DNA from: Pontibacter diazotrophicus
GTDB taxonomy: Bacteria; Bacteroidota; Bacteroidia; Cytophagales; Hymenobacteraceae
Assembly: GCF_003367245.1 (NCBI RefSeq)
Contig: NZ_QRGR01000008.1
Span: 186,001-250,000, forward strand
Reading direction: 5' to 3'
Length of the DNA stretch: 64,000 bases
A program made the position numbers and the translations under genes. The number at the start of each line of letters is the position of its first letter. Positions within the stretch are counted from its first letter, which is position 1. The notes under the pieces were generated by a model. It was not told the origin of the DNA, searched no databases, and was given only the letters and a program-made list of their open reading frames with translations. Below, piece after piece: positions 8,641 through 16,988 of this stretch.

Positions 8641-9858
8641 TTAAGCGGCAGTCTGCGTAACAGCAGGCTGCCGTTTTTGCTTTCGAAGCAGCGGGCGCAG
8701 TGAAAGCAGGCCAACTAAAGGCCCGACAGCGAGTAAAACGAAAGACAGGTGTGGCGGTATAACAGTAAGCAGGTAACCCGTAACTTGTATGCTTCCGATG
8801 GTGATGGCAAACCCAATAGAGGTGACAACGGTAAGGGCTGTGCCCACAAGCTGAGGAGGTGCCGTTTTAGCAGTGAGCGCAGAAAGCTGCGGCGAGTCAC
8901 CTACCACCACTATTCCCCAGAACAGCAGAAAAGGCAGCAACAAGGCAGGCTCCTGCAGCACCCATACCGACAGGATGCAGCAAACACCTGACAGCAGCAA
9001 CTGCACAAATGCCACCCAACTGCTGCCCCAGCGCTGCGATAGATATCCTCCCCCGATACACCCGATAGCCCCGGCCGCTATTACACTGAAGCTATAAATT
9101 GAGAGTTGATCCGGTGACAGTTGCGGAAGTCCGTAGGCTAATATAAAAGGTACAAAAGCCCATAGGGTATATAACTCCCACATATGCCCGAAGTAGCCAA
9201 AGGCCGCAGCACGAAATTCTTTTTCCCTGAACACCTTCAGCATATTGCCCATATCAAACCGTGTGCCCTTGCTGTGGTAAGGACCATCAGGCACCAACAG
9301 GTACATCAGCACACCTCCCAGAGCTGCCAATGCACTAACGGCTAACAGCATTGTTTGCCAGGGAAGATTTGTCCCGAGTCCCCGCAGCAGGTGCGGGAAA
9401 GCAGTGCCCAGCACCAGCGCCCCCACCAGGTAACCGATGGCCTTGCCTAACCTGCCACTGTACCAGCTAGCCGCTATCTTCATGCCCACCGGGTAAATGC
9501 CCGCCAGCAGAAAACCTGTCACCGCACGCAACAGCAGCACTCCTCCCACGCTTGTAGCAGAAAACAGCACCAGGGCATTGGCTATGGCACCCAATAAGGC
9601 ACAAATCAAAAACAATAGCCTTGGTGACATGCGGTCAGCCAGCGAGAAAAAAGCAAAGCAGAGTGTGCCGAGTATGAAGCCAAACTGCACAGCAGATGTG
9701 AGCAGGGGCAGCGCGCCTTCTTGCAGTTGCAGCGACGCCTGCAACTCCGGCAGCACCGCGTTGCCGGCAAACCAAAGCGAGGTGCCTGCAAACTGAGAAA
9801 ACACAATAGTCGGCAGAATACGGGCAGGTGCTGAAGGTGGCGTGGCTGTTTGGGACAT
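8641..9858 (-). CDS. MFS transporter
   Basis: A 405-aa protein with 12 predicted membrane segments and MFS features: a loop-2/3 motif ADRMSPR, GYLVGALVLGTAFPHLLRG, and a central cytoplasmic loop near residues 195-215. It is an inner-membrane carrier of unknown substrate. The N-terminal FAGTSLWFAGNAVLPEL and the family length suggest a sugar-phosphate or small-molecule efflux branch, which is only a guess. It is transcribed leftward on its own, and its terminator hairpin overlaps its own stop codon. The inverted-repeat element at 9862-10068 lies directly upstream. Confidence 0.82.
   Translation of the reverse strand: MSQTATPPSAPARILPTIVFSQFAGTSLWFAGNAVLPELQASLQLQEGALPLLTSAVQFGFILGTLCFAFFSLADRMSPRLLFLICALLGAIANALVLFSATSVGGVLLLRAVTGFLLAGIYPVGMKIAASWYSGRLGKAIGYLVGALVLGTAFPHLLRGLGTNLPWQTMLLAVSALAALGGVLMYLLVPDGPYHSKGTRFDMGNMLKVFREKEFRAAAFGYFGHMWELYTLWAFVPFILAYGLPQLSPDQLSIYSFSVIAAGAIGCIGGGYLSQRWGSSWVAFVQLLLSGVCCILSVWVLQEPALLLPFLLFWGIVVVGDSPQLSALTAKTAPPQLVGTALTVVTSIGFAITIGSIQVTGYLLTVIPPHLSFVLLAVGPLVGLLSLRPLLRKQKRQPAVTQTAA
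8646..8673 (-). terminator. MFS gene terminator overlapping its stop codon
   Basis: On the minus strand CGGCAGCCTGC pairs with GCAGACTGCCG across a 6-nt loop and is followed by CTTAAAAAA. The stem lies in the last codons of the MFS gene and the stop codon sits just after it. One internal mismatch. The tail is A-rich rather than U-rich on the transcript, so efficiency is uncertain. Confidence 0.5.
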
Positions 9859-9861
9859 TCT

Positions 9862-10068
9862 GAGTTAGAAAGTTAAAGGGTTAGAAAGTTAGAGAGTTAA
9901 AAAGTTTAAAAATTGGGTTGTTTAACTAAGATATTAATAGAATAGACAGGAGATAACCTGATGATACAAAATGAGCTTTGCCGTGACTGGGAGTCATCTA
10001 ATATAATGCCAGCGGGGCGGCATCAAACTATAACTTTCTAATCCTCTAACTTTTTAACTTTCTAACTC
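9862..10068. repeat. 207-bp element with 16-bp inverted ends (MITE-like)
   Basis: GAGTTAGAAAGTTAAA at 9862-9877 is repeated exactly, inverted, at 10053-10068. Inward of both ends the same heptad-like unit (GTTAGAAA, GTTAGAG) recurs several times. No ORF fits inside. It fills the whole gap between the MFS gene start and the 3' end of the alpha/beta hydrolase gene. It could be a non-autonomous mobile repeat or a recombination or regulatory repeat. Confidence 0.6.
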
Positions 10069-10083
10069 GGAAGGCTCTCTACC

Positions 10084-10854
10084 TCAAAAGGTTGTTTCGG
10101 CAAATTTCTCCAGTGTCTTGCGGGTTTCGTAGGTGCGTTCGAACATGCCCATGTGCCCGGTTTTGGCGATAAAGTAGACCATGCTATTATCGGGCAGGTG
10201 GCATTGTTCCAATGCTTTCTCCATCGGTACGGCACCATCATCTTTTCCGAAAATAAACAGCACGGGGTATTTTGCCTTCTTCAGCACCTCTGATCTGTCA
10301 GAGCGGTCGCGCATGGCGGCGAGCGCACCCAGTACCGTTTCTTTAGGTGTCTGGCGGCCGATTTCCTTCATCATCTCGATCTCTTCTTTCAGCCGTGCCC
10401 GGTTTTCGCTGTAAAAGAGCGGCTCTACAAAAGGGTTGATGAAGTTTACCACTCCATGACGCTCTACATAATCGATCGTTTTGTTACGGTTTTCTTTCTT
10501 CTCATCTGTGTCGGGTAGGGCAGAGGAGTGGAAGAGGCAGAGACCATTTAGCATGTGGCTATACTTTTCTGCGAAGGCCATGCTAACGTAGCCCCCCATG
10601 GAATGCCCGATCAGGAGGCACTTCTTTACGCCCAGTTCATCTAACCGGCGCTTCACATCCTCGGCCATGTCTTCCATGCTGTAGCTGCTGATACCTTCCG
10701 TATTATCGCCGTGGCCGGGGAGGTCCAAAGCGATGGTTCTGAACTGCTGCTGCAGCGGCTTCATAAAATCTGCCCAAACCTGCTTACTCTCACAGAAGCC
10801 ATGCAGGAAAACTAATGCATCAACGGAACCCGCATCTATATAAGTGTTTGCCAT
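10084..10854 (-). CDS. Alpha/beta hydrolase
   Basis: A 256-aa protein of the alpha/beta-hydrolase fold: oxyanion HGF near residue 18, nucleophile elbow GHSMGG with Ser85, acid in FGKDDGAVP near residue 212, and His in TGHMGM near 238. The LDLPGHG segment is typical of the esterase and haloperoxidase-like group. Substrate unknown, cytoplasmic. An upstream ATG at 10893 is in frame, but its 13 extra codons come from a dispersed repeat (10858-11041), so the ATG at 10854 is chosen. Confidence 0.85.
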   Translation of the reverse strand: MANTYIDAGSVDALVFLHGFCESKQVWADFMKPLQQQFRTIALDLPGHGDNTEGISSYSMEDMAEDVKRRLDELGVKKCLLIGHSMGGYVSMAFAEKYSHMLNGLCLFHSSALPDTDEKKENRNKTIDYVERHGVVNFINPFVEPLFYSENRARLKEEIEMMKEIGRQTPKETVLGALAAMRDRSDRSEVLKKAKYPVLFIFGKDDGAVPMEKALEQCHLPDNSMVYFIAKTGHMGMFERTYETRKTLEKFAETTF

Positions 10855-10857
10855 ATT

Positions 10858-11041
10858 GTCTGAATCAGGATTTACAGGATGTTGAGGATACACAAGATTG
10901 AATTTACAAATTTATTTCATTTGAGTCTTTCATACTTGGTTATGAACTGAAGGATACATTCAGAGTATATTATATTACAGTGAATTATGATGCATCAGTA
11001 ATCCAGTTCATCCTTAACATCCTGTAAATCCTGATTCAGAC
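10858..11041. repeat. 184-bp element with 32-bp inverted ends (MITE-like)
   Basis: The 32-nt block at 10858-10889, starting GTCTGAATCAGGATTTACAG, recurs inverted at 11010-11041 with one mismatch. The middle is AT-rich and has no ORF. The left end stops 3 nt before the hydrolase start codon, so the element forms that gene's whole upstream region. The end sequence resembles short dispersed repeats I associate with Bacteroidota genomes; that comparison is from memory. Confidence 0.7.
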
Positions 11042-11047
11042 AAACAA

Positions 11048-11082
11048 AAAGCCTCACAGGGCTTAACACACTGTGAGGCTTT
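11048..11082 (-). terminator. dxs terminator
   Basis: AAAGCCTCACAG at 11048-11059 pairs exactly with CTGTGAGGCTTT at 11071-11082. On the minus strand it lies 25 nt after the dxs stop and ends in a T run. Confidence 0.88.
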
Positions 11083-11106
11083 ATATACAATTATTGTATT
11101 TTTAAT

Positions 11107-13029
11107 CTAAACCCGCGCCTTCACCGAAACGCCCATCATTTCACGAACGGTGCGCTCAATAGCTGCAGGGTCCATGCCTGCTTCTTTGTGTAGTTCTAAC
11201 TGTGAGCCATGCTCGAAAATCTGATCAGGTATACCCAAACGTTTTACCTGTGAGGTATAGCCATTGTCGACCATAAACTCCAGTACAGCGCTACCGAAGC
11301 CACCCTGCAGGCAGCCGTCTTCCACGGTAATCACTTTCTCATACTTGCTAAAGATATGGTGCAGCAACTCCTCATCCAGCGGTTTGGCAAAGCGCATATC
11401 GTAGTGGCCAGGGGTAATACCGTCGTACTTCAGCTTTTTGCACACATCAACCGCATAATTGCCAATATGGCCGAAGGTAAGGATGGCTACTTCTTCACCT
11501 TCCTGTACGGTGCGGCCTTTGCCGATTTCGATTAGCTCCAGCTTTGTGCGCCACTTCGGCATCACACCTTCACCGCGCGGGTAACGGATGGTAAACGGAC
11601 CGGCACCGTCTTGTGTAGCAGTATACATCAGGTTGCGCAGTTCCTTCTCGTTCATAGGAGCAGATACCACCATATTCGGGATGCAGCGCATATAGGCAAT
11701 GTCATAGGCACCATGATGGGTAGGACCGTCGGCACCGGCAAAACCAGCTCTGTCGAGGCAGAAAACCACCGGCAAGTTCTGCAGGCATACATCGTGCACC
11801 ACCTGGTCGTAGCCGCGCTGCATAAACGTGCTGTAAATGTTGCAGAACGGAATCAGACCTTGCGTGGCTAAACCAGCAGAGAAAGTAACCGCATGCTGCT
11901 CGGCAATGCCCACGTCAAAGGCACGATCCGGCATGGCCTTCATCATAATGTTGAGAGAGCAACCGGAAGGCATGGCAGGCGTAACGCCCATTACTTTAGG
12001 GTTCTGCTCCGCCAGTTCTACAATGGTATGGCCAAACACATCCTGGTACTTTGGAGGCTGCGGCGTGTCGTGGTGCTTTTTATAGATCTCGCCCGTAATT
12101 TTATCGAACAGGCCTGGCGCGTGCCATTTGGTCTGATCTTTCTCGGCCAGGGCAAAGCCTTTGCCTTTAGTGGTGAGGCAATGCAGGATTTTCGGACCCG
12201 GGATATGTTTCAGGTCTTCCATCACTGACACGAGATGGTCTATATCATGTCCGTCAATCGGGCCGAAGTAGCGGAAGTTGAGGCCTTCGAACAGGTTGCT
12301 CTGCTTCAGGATAGCCGCTTTCACGCCGCTCTCAATCTTTGAGACAACCGTGCGGGCATCCGGGCCGAACTTGCTGATTTTGCCCAGTATTTTCCACACC
12401 TCGTCACGCATCTTATTATAGGTGCGGGAGGTGGTTATATCGGTGAGGTATTCTTTCAGCGCACCTACATTCGGGTCAATGCTCATGCAGTTGTCGTTGA
12501 GCACTACCAGCAGGTTGGCGTTCGCCACGCCGCCATGGTTCAGCGCTTCAAAGGCCATACCGCCCGTCATGGCACCGTCGCCGATCACGGCAATGTGCTG
12601 GCGCTGGTCTTCGCCTTTGTATTTAGAGGCAACGGCCATACCCAGTGCCGCCGAGATGGAGGTGCTGGAGTGGCCTACGCCAAACGTATCGTACTCGCTT
12701 TCTTTTCTTTTCGGGAACCCGGAAATGCCGCCATACTTGCGGTTGGTGTGGAAAATATCGCGGCGACCCGTCAATATTTTGTGCCCGTAAGCCTGGTGCC
12801 CCACGTCCCAGACCAGTTGGTCGTAGGGAGTGTTGAACACATAGTGCAAGGCTGTTGTAAGCTCCACTACGCCGAGACTGGCACCAAAATGGCCGCCATG
12901 TATCGAAACGACATCAATGATATACTGCCTGAGTTCCTGGCATACCTGCAACAGTTGCGCTTCCTTCAGCTTCCTCAGGTCGGCAGGTGTGTCGATGGAG
13001 GCCAGCAGCTCTCCGGGTTTAATAATCAT
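11107..13029 (-). CDS. dxs: 1-deoxy-D-xylulose-5-phosphate synthase
   Basis: A 640-aa protein, the normal length for DXS. It condenses pyruvate and glyceraldehyde 3-phosphate with thiamine diphosphate in the first step of the MEP isoprenoid pathway. Seen directly: WDVGHQAYGHKILTGRR, the ThDP/Mg site GDGAMTGG (residues 150-157) with Asn180 in NDNCMSID, and the transketolase pyrimidine-domain block IAEQHAVTFSAGLA with its glutamate. The C-terminal transketolase domain ends the protein. It is monocistronic with its own terminator. The upstream gap to scpA is about 395 bp. Confidence 0.96.
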   Translation of the reverse strand: MIIKPGELLASIDTPADLRKLKEAQLLQVCQELRQYIIDVVSIHGGHFGASLGVVELTTALHYVFNTPYDQLVWDVGHQAYGHKILTGRRDIFHTNRKYGGISGFPKRKESEYDTFGVGHSSTSISAALGMAVASKYKGEDQRQHIAVIGDGAMTGGMAFEALNHGGVANANLLVVLNDNCMSIDPNVGALKEYLTDITTSRTYNKMRDEVWKILGKISKFGPDARTVVSKIESGVKAAILKQSNLFEGLNFRYFGPIDGHDIDHLVSVMEDLKHIPGPKILHCLTTKGKGFALAEKDQTKWHAPGLFDKITGEIYKKHHDTPQPPKYQDVFGHTIVELAEQNPKVMGVTPAMPSGCSLNIMMKAMPDRAFDVGIAEQHAVTFSAGLATQGLIPFCNIYSTFMQRGYDQVVHDVCLQNLPVVFCLDRAGFAGADGPTHHGAYDIAYMRCIPNMVVSAPMNEKELRNLMYTATQDGAGPFTIRYPRGEGVMPKWRTKLELIEIGKGRTVQEGEEVAILTFGHIGNYAVDVCKKLKYDGITPGHYDMRFAKPLDEELLHHIFSKYEKVITVEDGCLQGGFGSAVLEFMVDNGYTSQVKRLGIPDQIFEHGSQLELHKEAGMDPAAIERTVREMMGVSVKARV

Positions 13030-13424
13030 AGGGTTGTCTTTATAGACCCAACAAAAAAATGTAGCGAAAGTTTACTAATGGCAACAATTACGCTAACAGC
13101 CAACGGGTAAAGTTAATAAAATTAGATAAAAGCATACTCTTTAGCCGCCTTGTTTCATACGGAAGCGAAGAAAAAAAGGCTTATATTATATAGTGAAAGC
13201 TATATTTATATTGAAATAAGTTGCTTAGGCTGCTTTTTAGAAGGCAAAGTTATGGCGGCAAGGGCAAATATTTTTTCTGATACACGCTGATTTGAGGCAG
13301 AAGTTCTGAACCATGCCTGTCCGGCTTTTGGTTGTAGAGGAGGCTTTTATGGTAGCTGTCTGCCGAAAATCCTTATTTTTGTGAACTGCGCTGTGCCAAG
13401 CGCCTAAACCATAGCTTATAACAG
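13030..13424. other. 395-bp divergent intergenic region dxs/scpA
   Basis: AT-rich and without a supported gene. It should hold the promoters of both dxs and scpA. Only the scpA -7 box at 13374-13381 is convincing. Confidence 0.6.
13374..13381 (+). promoter_or_regulatory. -7 element of the scpA promoter
   Basis: TATTTTTG fits TAnnTTTG exactly and lies 43 nt before the GTG start of scpA. No clear -33 box is seen. Confidence 0.5.
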
Positions 13425-14198
13425 GTGAGTTTCGAGATTAAATTACCATTGTTCAAAGGGCCCTTTGATTTGCTGCTCTTCTTTATTGAGCGCGACGAAC
13501 TGGACATCCACGATATTCCGATCTTTCAGATTACGAATGAATTCATGGGATACCTGCAGCAGTTAGAGCAGCTTAACATAGAGGTAGCCAGCGATTTTAT
13601 TCTAACGGCTGCAACGCTCATGCGCATAAAGGCTAAAATGCTGCTGCCGCGCGCTGACAAAGACGAGGAAGGCAATGAAATAGACCCGCGTGAGGAGCTG
13701 GTACAACACCTGCTGGAGTACAAAAAGTATAAAAGCGCTATTCCGGATCTGACCGCCATGGAAGAGCAGCGTATGGCACAGGAGAACAGAGGCAACATAC
13801 ACGAGGAACTGCAGCAGATAGCTCTTGCTAACCATTTTGAGTACGAACTGCAGGACCTGAGCCTGTACAAGCTGATGCGGGTGTTCGAGAAGGTGATGGT
13901 GCGCTACGATGAGGAGCAAAGCCGACCTAAACACACCGTTATCACGTATCCGTATACCATTGAAGAACAGCGTGACCTTATCATGCGGATGGTGACGGAG
14001 CGCAATCAGCTGGCTTTCTCGCAGCTCATTGCAGAGTTTCCGGACAAGATCGGGATGATCTTCAACTTCCTGGCTATTCTGGACATGCTGCAGCTCAACC
14101 TGATAGGTGTGGAAGTGGGCGAGGGTTTCAATGATTTCATTATAACCGTGGCCGAAGGGCAGGCAGCGCAGGTAATGCAACTGTTGATAGAAGAGTAG
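13425..14198 (+). CDS. scpA: Segregation and condensation protein A
   Basis: A 257-aa kleisin of the ScpA family. The N-terminal block FKGPFDLLLFFIERDELDIHDIPI is diagnostic, followed by a helical core, a charged middle section (about residues 80-130) and a C-terminal winged-helix segment (FLAILDMLQLNLIGVEVGEGF). ScpA bridges the SMC heads with ScpB to compact and segregate the chromosome. The start is GTG at 13425; no ATG in this frame precedes the conserved block. scpB is not in the window. Confidence 0.93.
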   Translation: MSFEIKLPLFKGPFDLLLFFIERDELDIHDIPIFQITNEFMGYLQQLEQLNIEVASDFILTAATLMRIKAKMLLPRADKDEEGNEIDPREELVQHLLEYKKYKSAIPDLTAMEEQRMAQENRGNIHEELQQIALANHFEYELQDLSLYKLMRVFEKVMVRYDEEQSRPKHTVITYPYTIEEQRDLIMRMVTERNQLAFSQLIAEFPDKIGMIFNFLAILDMLQLNLIGVEVGEGFNDFIITVAEGQAAQVMQLLIEE

Positions 14199-14324
14199 CA
14201 GGAAATACAAAACAAAATTACTGTTCAGGCTAACCGTTTGGCATACGATTAGTTATAAGCTTTATGCCTCTGCCACCGCTGGCACTCTGCCGCAGAACGG
14301 GCAGGCTTAAGCCATTACACTTAC

Positions 14325-15386
14325 ATGGACCAGAACGAGAAGACAATACTTAAGAACTTTAGCCCCGTCAAAATTCTGATACCGGTATTTTTGGGTTTGG
14401 CGGCTACCGTCTGGCTTTTTATACGAGACGACAAGGTAAGTGAACTGAAGGGTTTAGCCCAGGCCAACGTATGGTGGCTGGTGGCGGCGCTGTTGGTGCT
14501 GGTGGTGCGCGATGCTGGCTATATGTACCGTATCCGCAGCCTTACAGATAAATTCCTGACCTGGCGCAACAGCCTCGACGTGATCATGCTCTGGGAGTTT
14601 GCCTCTGCCATTACACCTTCTGTAGTGGGAGGTACTACTATTGCCACCATTATCCTGAACAAAGAAGGTATTCCGCTTGGTAAGTCGCTGGCGTATGTCA
14701 TGCTCACGGCTGTGCTGGATAACATGTTCTTTATTGTGGCGGCCCCCATTGCGCTGCTGCTGACGCAGGGGCAGGTTTTCCCCACATTCAACCTAGATCC
14801 ATCCGATGTCACAAAGCTGCAGTCGGCCTTTTATGTCAGCTATAGCCTGATTGCAGTATATACCTTCGCCATGATTTATGCCCTTTTTGTAAAACCAAGG
14901 GCATTTAAGTGGTTGCTGCTAAAGGTTACTTCTATCCGCTTCCTGCGTAAGTGGCGCGTGAATGCGTTCCAGCACGGCAACGAAATTGTATGGGCATCGG
15001 AGCAACTCAAAGGCAAGGGATTTAATTACTGGTCCAGAGCTGTTATTTCGACCATTTTTGTGTGGAGCGCCCGTTACTTCCTGCTCAACTGCCTTATTGC
15101 CGCTTTTACCGATGTTACGCTCAGCGAGCACATGCTGATTATTTCCCGCAACCTGATCTTCTGGATTGTGATGCTGATTGCCATTACACCAGGTGGTGCC
15201 GGTATTGTGGAGATGGCGTTCCCAAGCTTCTTCGGCATATTCCTGGGCGGTTTCAGTAGCATCGTAGTTGTACTCTACCGCCTGATTACGTACTACCCAT
15301 ACCTCATACTAGGTTCTATTTTCCTGCCAAGGTGGATTGCGAAAGTCTTTGGGCACTATCCGAAGCAAAGTGAAGTACGGGCCTGA
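14325..15386 (+). CDS. Lysylphosphatidylglycerol synthase TM-region / UPF0104 (YbhN-type) membrane protein
   Basis: A 353-aa protein with about eight membrane segments. It shows the UPF0104 pattern: WEFASAITPSVVGGTTIATIIL, the RYFLLNCLIAAF segment, and near the C-terminus ITPGGAGIVEMAFPSFFGIF. This is the flippase-like half of MprF found alone, with no synthase domain. It is probably an inner-membrane lipid transporter; substrate unknown. It follows scpA by 126 bp and ends at a strong hairpin. Confidence 0.85.
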   Translation: MDQNEKTILKNFSPVKILIPVFLGLAATVWLFIRDDKVSELKGLAQANVWWLVAALLVLVVRDAGYMYRIRSLTDKFLTWRNSLDVIMLWEFASAITPSVVGGTTIATIILNKEGIPLGKSLAYVMLTAVLDNMFFIVAAPIALLLTQGQVFPTFNLDPSDVTKLQSAFYVSYSLIAVYTFAMIYALFVKPRAFKWLLLKVTSIRFLRKWRVNAFQHGNEIVWASEQLKGKGFNYWSRAVISTIFVWSARYFLLNCLIAAFTDVTLSEHMLIISRNLIFWIVMLIAITPGGAGIVEMAFPSFFGIFLGGFSSIVVVLYRLITYYPYLILGSIFLPRWIAKVFGHYPKQSEVRA

Positions 15387-15419
15387 CGCAAAGGAAATTT
15401 GATAAAGATGAATGAACAG

Positions 15420-15456
15420 AAAAAGCAGCATGAAGTTATACTTATGCTGCTTTTTT
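15420..15456 (+). terminator. Terminator after the UPF0104 gene
   Basis: AAAAAGCAGCAT at 15420-15431 pairs with ATGCTGCTTTTT at 15444-15455, and an inner AAGT/ACTT stem extends it past a single bulged G. It ends in six T residues. Confidence 0.9.
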
Positions 15457-15530
15457 GTGACAGAAGCGGTGCTTAACAGATAAATACCAGGTGCAGAAGT
15501 CTTATTGTCACATAATAAATGCTACAACAG

Positions 15531-15706
15531 CCAATGTTTGTCAAGCACTAGTTCCAGCGGGACGACCTGTTAATAGAAATTATCTTGGCTTCCTCCCTAG
15601 CTCCAGCGGAGCGACCTGTTTCTATGATGTATAAACAGGCCGCTCCGCTGGAGCTAGAAAAACTTATGAAATACGAAGCTAACAACAGGTCGTCCCGCTG
15701 GGACTC
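15531..15706. repeat. REP/BIME-like nested palindromic element, copy 1
   Basis: Four related units lie as two inward-facing pairs. The outer pair is 15550-15571 and 15684-15705; the inner pair is 15599-15621 and 15633-15655. Each pair matches inverted with one mismatch. All share the core CGACCTGTT or its complement and a CCAGCGG block. A second copy is at 26622-26791. The layout matches bacterial interspersed mosaic elements formed from paired REP units. No REP-associated (IS200/IS605-like) transposase is in the window. Confidence 0.85.
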
Positions 15707-15733
15707 TGGCATGAAGAATGTAAACCCAGGGAA

Positions 15734-16876
15734 ATGAAAGTTATCATTATAGGAGGTGGAATAGGCGGTTTGTGTGCGGCTATTGCGCTTCAGAAGGCAG
15801 GCATCGAGGCGGTGGTGTATGAAGCCGCACCTGAACTAAAGCCTGTGGGAGCCGGAGTAGGTTTGGCTGCCAACGCTATGCAGGGCCTGGAACGCTTAGG
15901 CGTTTCAGAGGCAGTGGTGGCACGTGGGAAACAGCTGACAGCGCTGGTGATGTTTGATGAAAACGGAAAAATTATCAGCAACCTCGATACCCAACCGCTG
16001 AGCAGGAAGTACGGCATCAGCAACTTTGTGATACACAGAGCCGACCTGCACGAAGTGCTGCAGCATCACCTGCAGCCAGGCTCGCTGCTGTTAGACAAGC
16101 GCTGCGCCAGTATCAACCAGCAGGCAGAGCAGGTGCAGGTAAGCTTTACCGATGGCACTCAAGCCACAGCCGATTTGCTTATTGCCGCCGATGGCATTAA
16201 CTCCGTGGTGCGCCGCCAACTACTGCCGCAGCGCCAGCCGCGCTACGCCGGCTATACCTGTTGGCGTGCTGTAATACAGAACCCGGGAGTGGAGATCAAT
16301 ACTATGATTTCAGCGGAGACATGGGCACCACAGGGCCGCGTGGGTATTGCGCCACTGCAGGACGACAGCATCTACTGGTATGCCTGCATCAATGCGCCGG
16401 AGCGTGATGCGCGCATGCGACAGATGGCTCCTGAAGATTTAGCAGCGCACTTTGAAGGAGTAAATCCTCCCATAGCGGCTGTGCTGGCTGGTACAAAACC
16501 GGAGCAGATCATCTGGAACGACATTGCTGACATAGAGCCTTTAAAAAAGTTTGTGTTTGCGCGGGTCGTGCTGTTAGGAGATGCTGCGCATGCAACTACG
16601 CCGAACATGGGCCAGGGGGCCTGTCAGGCCATTGAAGATGCGGTGGTGCTGGGGCAGTGCCTGGAGCAGCAAACCGCTATAGCGGCGGCGCTGGCACTAT
16701 ACGAAAAACGGAGAGTGGCCCGTACAGCTAAAGTTATTCGCCTCTCCAGGTTGCTGGGGCAGGTGGCGCAATGGCAGCAACCGCTGCTAGGCAGCATCCG
16801 CAACAGCCTTTTCCGGGCAATGCCTAAAAATATTACACAAAACCAGATGGAGTGGCTGTACAAGGTAGACTTTTAA
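15734..16876 (+). CDS. FAD-dependent aromatic-ring monooxygenase family protein
   Basis: A 380-aa flavoprotein of the UbiH/salicylate-hydroxylase-like group. It has the FAD Rossmann motif IIGGGIGGLCAAIALQKAGI at residues 4-23, the DG motif LLIAADGINSVVRR, and the second FAD motif VVLLGDAAHATTPNMGQGAC. These enzymes use NAD(P)H and oxygen to hydroxylate or oxidise small, often aromatic, substrates in the cytoplasm. The actual substrate cannot be read from the sequence and no pathway partners flank it. The start ATG is 28 nt after the repeat element, so its promoter must lie in or beside that repeat. Confidence 0.88.
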   Translation: MKVIIIGGGIGGLCAAIALQKAGIEAVVYEAAPELKPVGAGVGLAANAMQGLERLGVSEAVVARGKQLTALVMFDENGKIISNLDTQPLSRKYGISNFVIHRADLHEVLQHHLQPGSLLLDKRCASINQQAEQVQVSFTDGTQATADLLIAADGINSVVRRQLLPQRQPRYAGYTCWRAVIQNPGVEINTMISAETWAPQGRVGIAPLQDDSIYWYACINAPERDARMRQMAPEDLAAHFEGVNPPIAAVLAGTKPEQIIWNDIADIEPLKKFVFARVVLLGDAAHATTPNMGQGACQAIEDAVVLGQCLEQQTAIAAALALYEKRRVARTAKVIRLSRLLGQVAQWQQPLLGSIRNSLFRAMPKNITQNQMEWLYKVDF

Positions 16877-16988
16877 GTAAAAATTATTACTTTCAGCGTA
16901 ATCTGTCCTTTCTTTAATTTGTACATCCTTATTTATAAAACTTAGTACGGTGTTTGTTCCCGTATACCTGCACTATAAAAAGCATATC

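Noticed and set aside
13602-14210. 202-codon antisense ORF inside scpA
   Set aside because: It lies entirely opposite a clear scpA gene. Its product is His/Leu-rich in the manner typical of the antisense of acidic helical proteins.
15531-15706. Repeat units as a CRISPR array
   Set aside because: Units alternate in orientation as nested inverted pairs, there are only four, spacers are irregular, and no cas genes are present.
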